Source of the DNA: Bacteroides sp. CAG:1060
GTDB taxonomy: Bacteria > Bacteroidota > Bacteroidia > Bacteroidales > UBA932
Length of the DNA: 5,745 bases
Assembly (NCBI GenBank): GCA_000432655.1
Contig: HF986313.1
Location: forward strand, 1 to 5,745
Direction of reading: 5' to 3'
This document shows, one piece after another, positions 3,504 to 5,745 of this stretch (position 1 is the first letter of the stretch; every line of letters starts with the position of its first letter). Under the pieces are notes generated by a model. It was not told the origin of the DNA. It ran no database searches and saw nothing but the letters and a program-made list of their open reading frames with translations. The translations under genes were made by a program, and so were the position numbers.

Positions 3504-5745
3504 CTATTTCATTCTCCACCAATCCCAGACGAACAGGTCATGGCCGGCTTCGCCCTTGAAGACGAAATACAGGTCATGTACTCCCTTGGCATCCTTCAGA
3601 GAGCAGCCCACTGTCTTGAATCCCTTGGTAGGGTCAATTTTCAGAGTTCCGCACAAAGGCCCGTCCACTGCATCAAGACGCACTTCGATATAGGCGGTCC
3701 TGCCGCGTGAGTTGGAGACATTGGCCTCGAAGCGGCTTGCTCCATTACGGAGATCCACGCCCTTGAGCATCAGGTACTCCCCTTCATCTATATTGCTGAC
3801 ATAGATGTCACTGCCGGTCTCAATGGTCTTCAGTCCATATCCCCAGGCCATGGTCTCTGCCTCCACCTTTTTGAAAGGATTGAAAGGCTCCACCTGCTCA
3901 AGCACGTTGTCGAGCCAGTAAGGGACCTTCTTGATGCTGCCGTCGGCATTGTAATACATAGGTGCGGCTGACACGCTGCGACGCTCGTGGTGACGGAAGG
4001 TCTTAAGATGCATAATGTCATAGTTGAGTCCGAACACATAAGACTGTCCCTTGTACTCGATGATGCCGGGATGATTGCCACGGGTCCTCCAGGTCCTGTC
4101 CATGATATGGCCCATAGACTTCCACGGACCGGTAGGGCTGTCGCTCATCGCATATCCTATGCCTTCAGGACAGCATGTGGATGCGAATGCCAGATAATAA
4201 TGTCCGTCGTGCTTGTAGAGCCACGGGCCCTCCTGATAATGCTCAATCTTATAGTCAAGCTTGTGGATCTCACCGCTGTACGAGATCATATCAGGGTTGA
4301 GTTTCACATAATATACATTCGGATTGCCCCAGTACATGTAAGCCTGTCCGTCGTCATCTATGAACACGCTCGGGTCAATGTCATCCCAATGCTCTCTCTG
4401 CCATACAAGAGGCTTGCCGATAGGATCCGTAAACGGTCCATACGGAGAGTCGGATACCAGCACTCCGATTCCATGTCCATGGATCGGGCAATACATATAG
4501 AACTTCCCGTCACGCTCTACCACGCACTCGGCCCATGCGCCGTTGTCCCCGTCAAACCACGCGAAATCGCGAAGAGAAGCCACTGCGCCATGGTCAGTCC
4601 AGTTCACCATGTCCGTGGATGTATAGAGCAGCCAGTCCTTCATCACGAACCCATTAGCATAGTCCTCATCATGAGTCGTGTAGAGGAACACCTTGCCGTC
4701 ATATACCATCGGAGCCGGATCGGCCGTGTATTTGGTCTGAATCAGAGGCATGTTAGGCTTGGCCGTGAACACCCACCAGTCGAGGTCGAAGAGCTGCTCG
4801 TCGCCGCCCCTGAAAAGAAGATAGAGGTCATGCTTGCCCTTCACACCAGGAGTCACGGCACCTTTGACCATCATGTTGCTGTTGTCCACATTCACGCTCG
4901 CAATAGGCTTTCCGCTGAGGTCATCAAGGTAGAACTCCACCCGTCCCGGATTTTTGAAGTTGAGCATTTCGAGGGACACCAGTTCCGGTCCCCTGTCGCC
5001 AAAGTCCACCTCACGCACCTTAATCCAGTCTCCGTTGTGTATGGATGTCACATAATGCCTGGTACCGTCAAGACGGTCAAACTTGACTCCCCACGATGAA
5101 GCCATGGTCTCTGCCTGCACCGTCTCGTACGGATTCACCGTGCCGACCGGTTTGACTCCCTCCTTGGTGAAAGGTATGAACGGGATGCTGCCGTCCGGAT
5201 TGAAAGTAAACTCCTCCACGGCCGAAGAACGGTGGAAGCCCCATCCGTTAGGCAGGGCGCCGTTGTGGTAGAACATGTAGTCGTGCCCCTTGAAGTTCAC
5301 GTTGCCTCCGTGGATGGTAAAGCTGTTCTCCGCCTCATCCATAATTCTGCCACGGAATGTCCACGGTCCGTCAATGGAAGGCGCTGTGGAATAAGCCATA
5401 TACTCCGGCACACCTCCGGCAGGATACACTATATAATACATATCGCCACGCTTGGTCACCCATGGTCCCTCTTCGTATTGGGTCATCATCTCATTGTGTC
5501 CGACAGCCCAGTTCATCTTGGACTGGAGTTCCCCGAAAGCAGCAGGGTCATGATACCCCGGAACTTCCTTGTATCCGTCCTTGAAAGATATCATATCATC
5601 ATTGAGCTCCCCGTACCAGAGTCCCTTGTTGCCCCAGAACAGGTATGCCCGCCCATCGTCATCTATAAACACAGTCGGGTCGATAAACCCGAAGCCAGTA
5701 GCGAGCGGTCCTCCGATTGCATCTTTCCATGGTCCCTGCGGACTG
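3504..5745 (-). CDS. Tandem GH43-CBM6 glycoside hydrolase, N-terminus beyond the window (arabinofuranosidase/xylosidase type)
   Basis: The frame is open from the right edge (SPQGPWKDAIGGPLATGFGF, then IDPTVF) to TAG at 3504-3506, so at least 747 residues are seen and the start is missing; GTG at 5672 lies inside the first domain and is not a start. Numbering from that Val, the order is: GH43 module 1 (to ~178), CBM6 1 (~181-303, ending DLDWW), GH43 module 2 (~307-590), CBM6 2 (~600-722, ending VWDWW). GH43 enzymes are inverting five-bladed propellers with two Asp and one Glu. Module 2 has all three: base D318 (TADPAPMV), modulator D433 (IDPSVF) and acid E481 (YQEGPW). Module 1 shows the modulator (IDPTVF) and acid E68 (YEEGPW); its base lies outside the window. 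CBM6 domains bind xylan or other beta-glycans. The modules have diverged, so they may differ in specificity. The likely substrate is arabinoxylan or xylo-oligosaccharides, by family only. The gene converges on the nuclease operon with a 105-nt gap. Confidence 0.93.
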   Translation of the reverse strand, partial: SPQGPWKDAIGGPLATGFGFIDPTVFIDDDGRAYLFWGNKGLWYGELNDDMISFKDGYKEVPGYHDPAAFGELQSKMNWAVGHNEMMTQYEEGPWVTKRGDMYYIVYPAGGVPEYMAYSTAPSIDGPWTFRGRIMDEAENSFTIHGGNVNFKGHDYMFYHNGALPNGWGFHRSSAVEEFTFNPDGSIPFIPFTKEGVKPVGTVNPYETVQAETMASSWGVKFDRLDGTRHYVTSIHNGDWIKVREVDFGDRGPELVSLEMLNFKNPGRVEFYLDDLSGKPIASVNVDNSNMMVKGAVTPGVKGKHDLYLLFRGGDEQLFDLDWWVFTAKPNMPLIQTKYTADPAPMVYDGKVFLYTTHDEDYANGFVMKDWLLYTSTDMVNWTDHGAVASLRDFAWFDGDNGAWAECVVERDGKFYMYCPIHGHGIGVLVSDSPYGPFTDPIGKPLVWQREHWDDIDPSVFIDDDGQAYMYWGNPNVYYVKLNPDMISYSGEIHKLDYKIEHYQEGPWLYKHDGHYYLAFASTCCPEGIGYAMSDSPTGPWKSMGHIMDRTWRTRGNHPGIIEYKGQSYVFGLNYDIMHLKTFRHHERRSVSAAPMYYNADGSIKKVPYWLDNVLEQVEPFNPFKKVEAETMAWGYGLKTIETGSDIYVSNIDEGEYLMLKGVDLRNGASRFEANVSNSRGRTAYIEVRLDAVDGPLCGTLKIDPTKGFKTVGCSLKDAKGVHDLYFVFKGEAGHDLFVWDWWRMK

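Noticed and set aside
3987..5099. Plus-strand open frame of 370 codons
   Set aside because: It lies wholly antisense to the GH43-CBM6 gene, has no domain pattern, and mirrors that gene's codon bias.

Overview
The window looks like a chromosomal segment of a Bacteroidales-type gut or rumen bacterium. Three things support this: a textbook Bacteroidetes promoter (TTTG, 19 nt, TAnnTTTG) with no Shine-Dalgarno sequence at any visible start; a surface-type lipoprotein of the fimbrillin-like kind; and a multi-module GH43/CBM6 polysaccharide-degrading enzyme. Species cannot be named from the sequence.

Layout. Positions 1-475 hold no convincing gene. They form an array of degenerate repeats: three ~28-nt copies at 33-150, three 15-nt units at 171-215, then five ~53-nt units at 211-475. 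The 53-nt units carry dyad-symmetric centres and pair into a ~105-bp higher-order period. A possible stem-loop (482-525) separates the array from a strong promoter (556-586). The promoter appears to drive a plus-strand operon: a small peptide gene (641-805), a lipoprotein gene (825-2249) and, in the same reading frame directly after its TGA stop, a long coding stretch (2250-3398). That stretch carries a Gly/Ser linker, an Fn3-like domain and a DNA/RNA non-specific endonuclease (NUC) domain with a recognisable active site. A rho-independent terminator (3417-3452) closes the unit. A minus-strand gene converges on it: the C-terminal >747 residues of a (GH43-CBM6)x2 glycoside hydrolase (3504 to beyond 5745), whose start lies outside the window.

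The main point of interest is the single in-frame TGA at 2247-2249. It divides what reads as one ~856-residue secreted lipoprotein-nuclease exactly at a domain junction, and no usable start codon or signal peptide restarts the second half. It may be a recent nonsense mutation, a sequence error, or a readthrough site (the stop is followed by C). A run of eight G residues inside the lipoprotein gene is a second possible on/off site. The small peptide belongs to a type I recall next to Bacteroidales surface lipoproteins; its function is unknown.

Together the operon would expose an anchored nuclease, or only its lipoprotein part, on the cell surface. The hydrolase is a separate convergent unit for plant hemicellulose side chains or xylo-oligosaccharides, and nothing here ties the two functionally.
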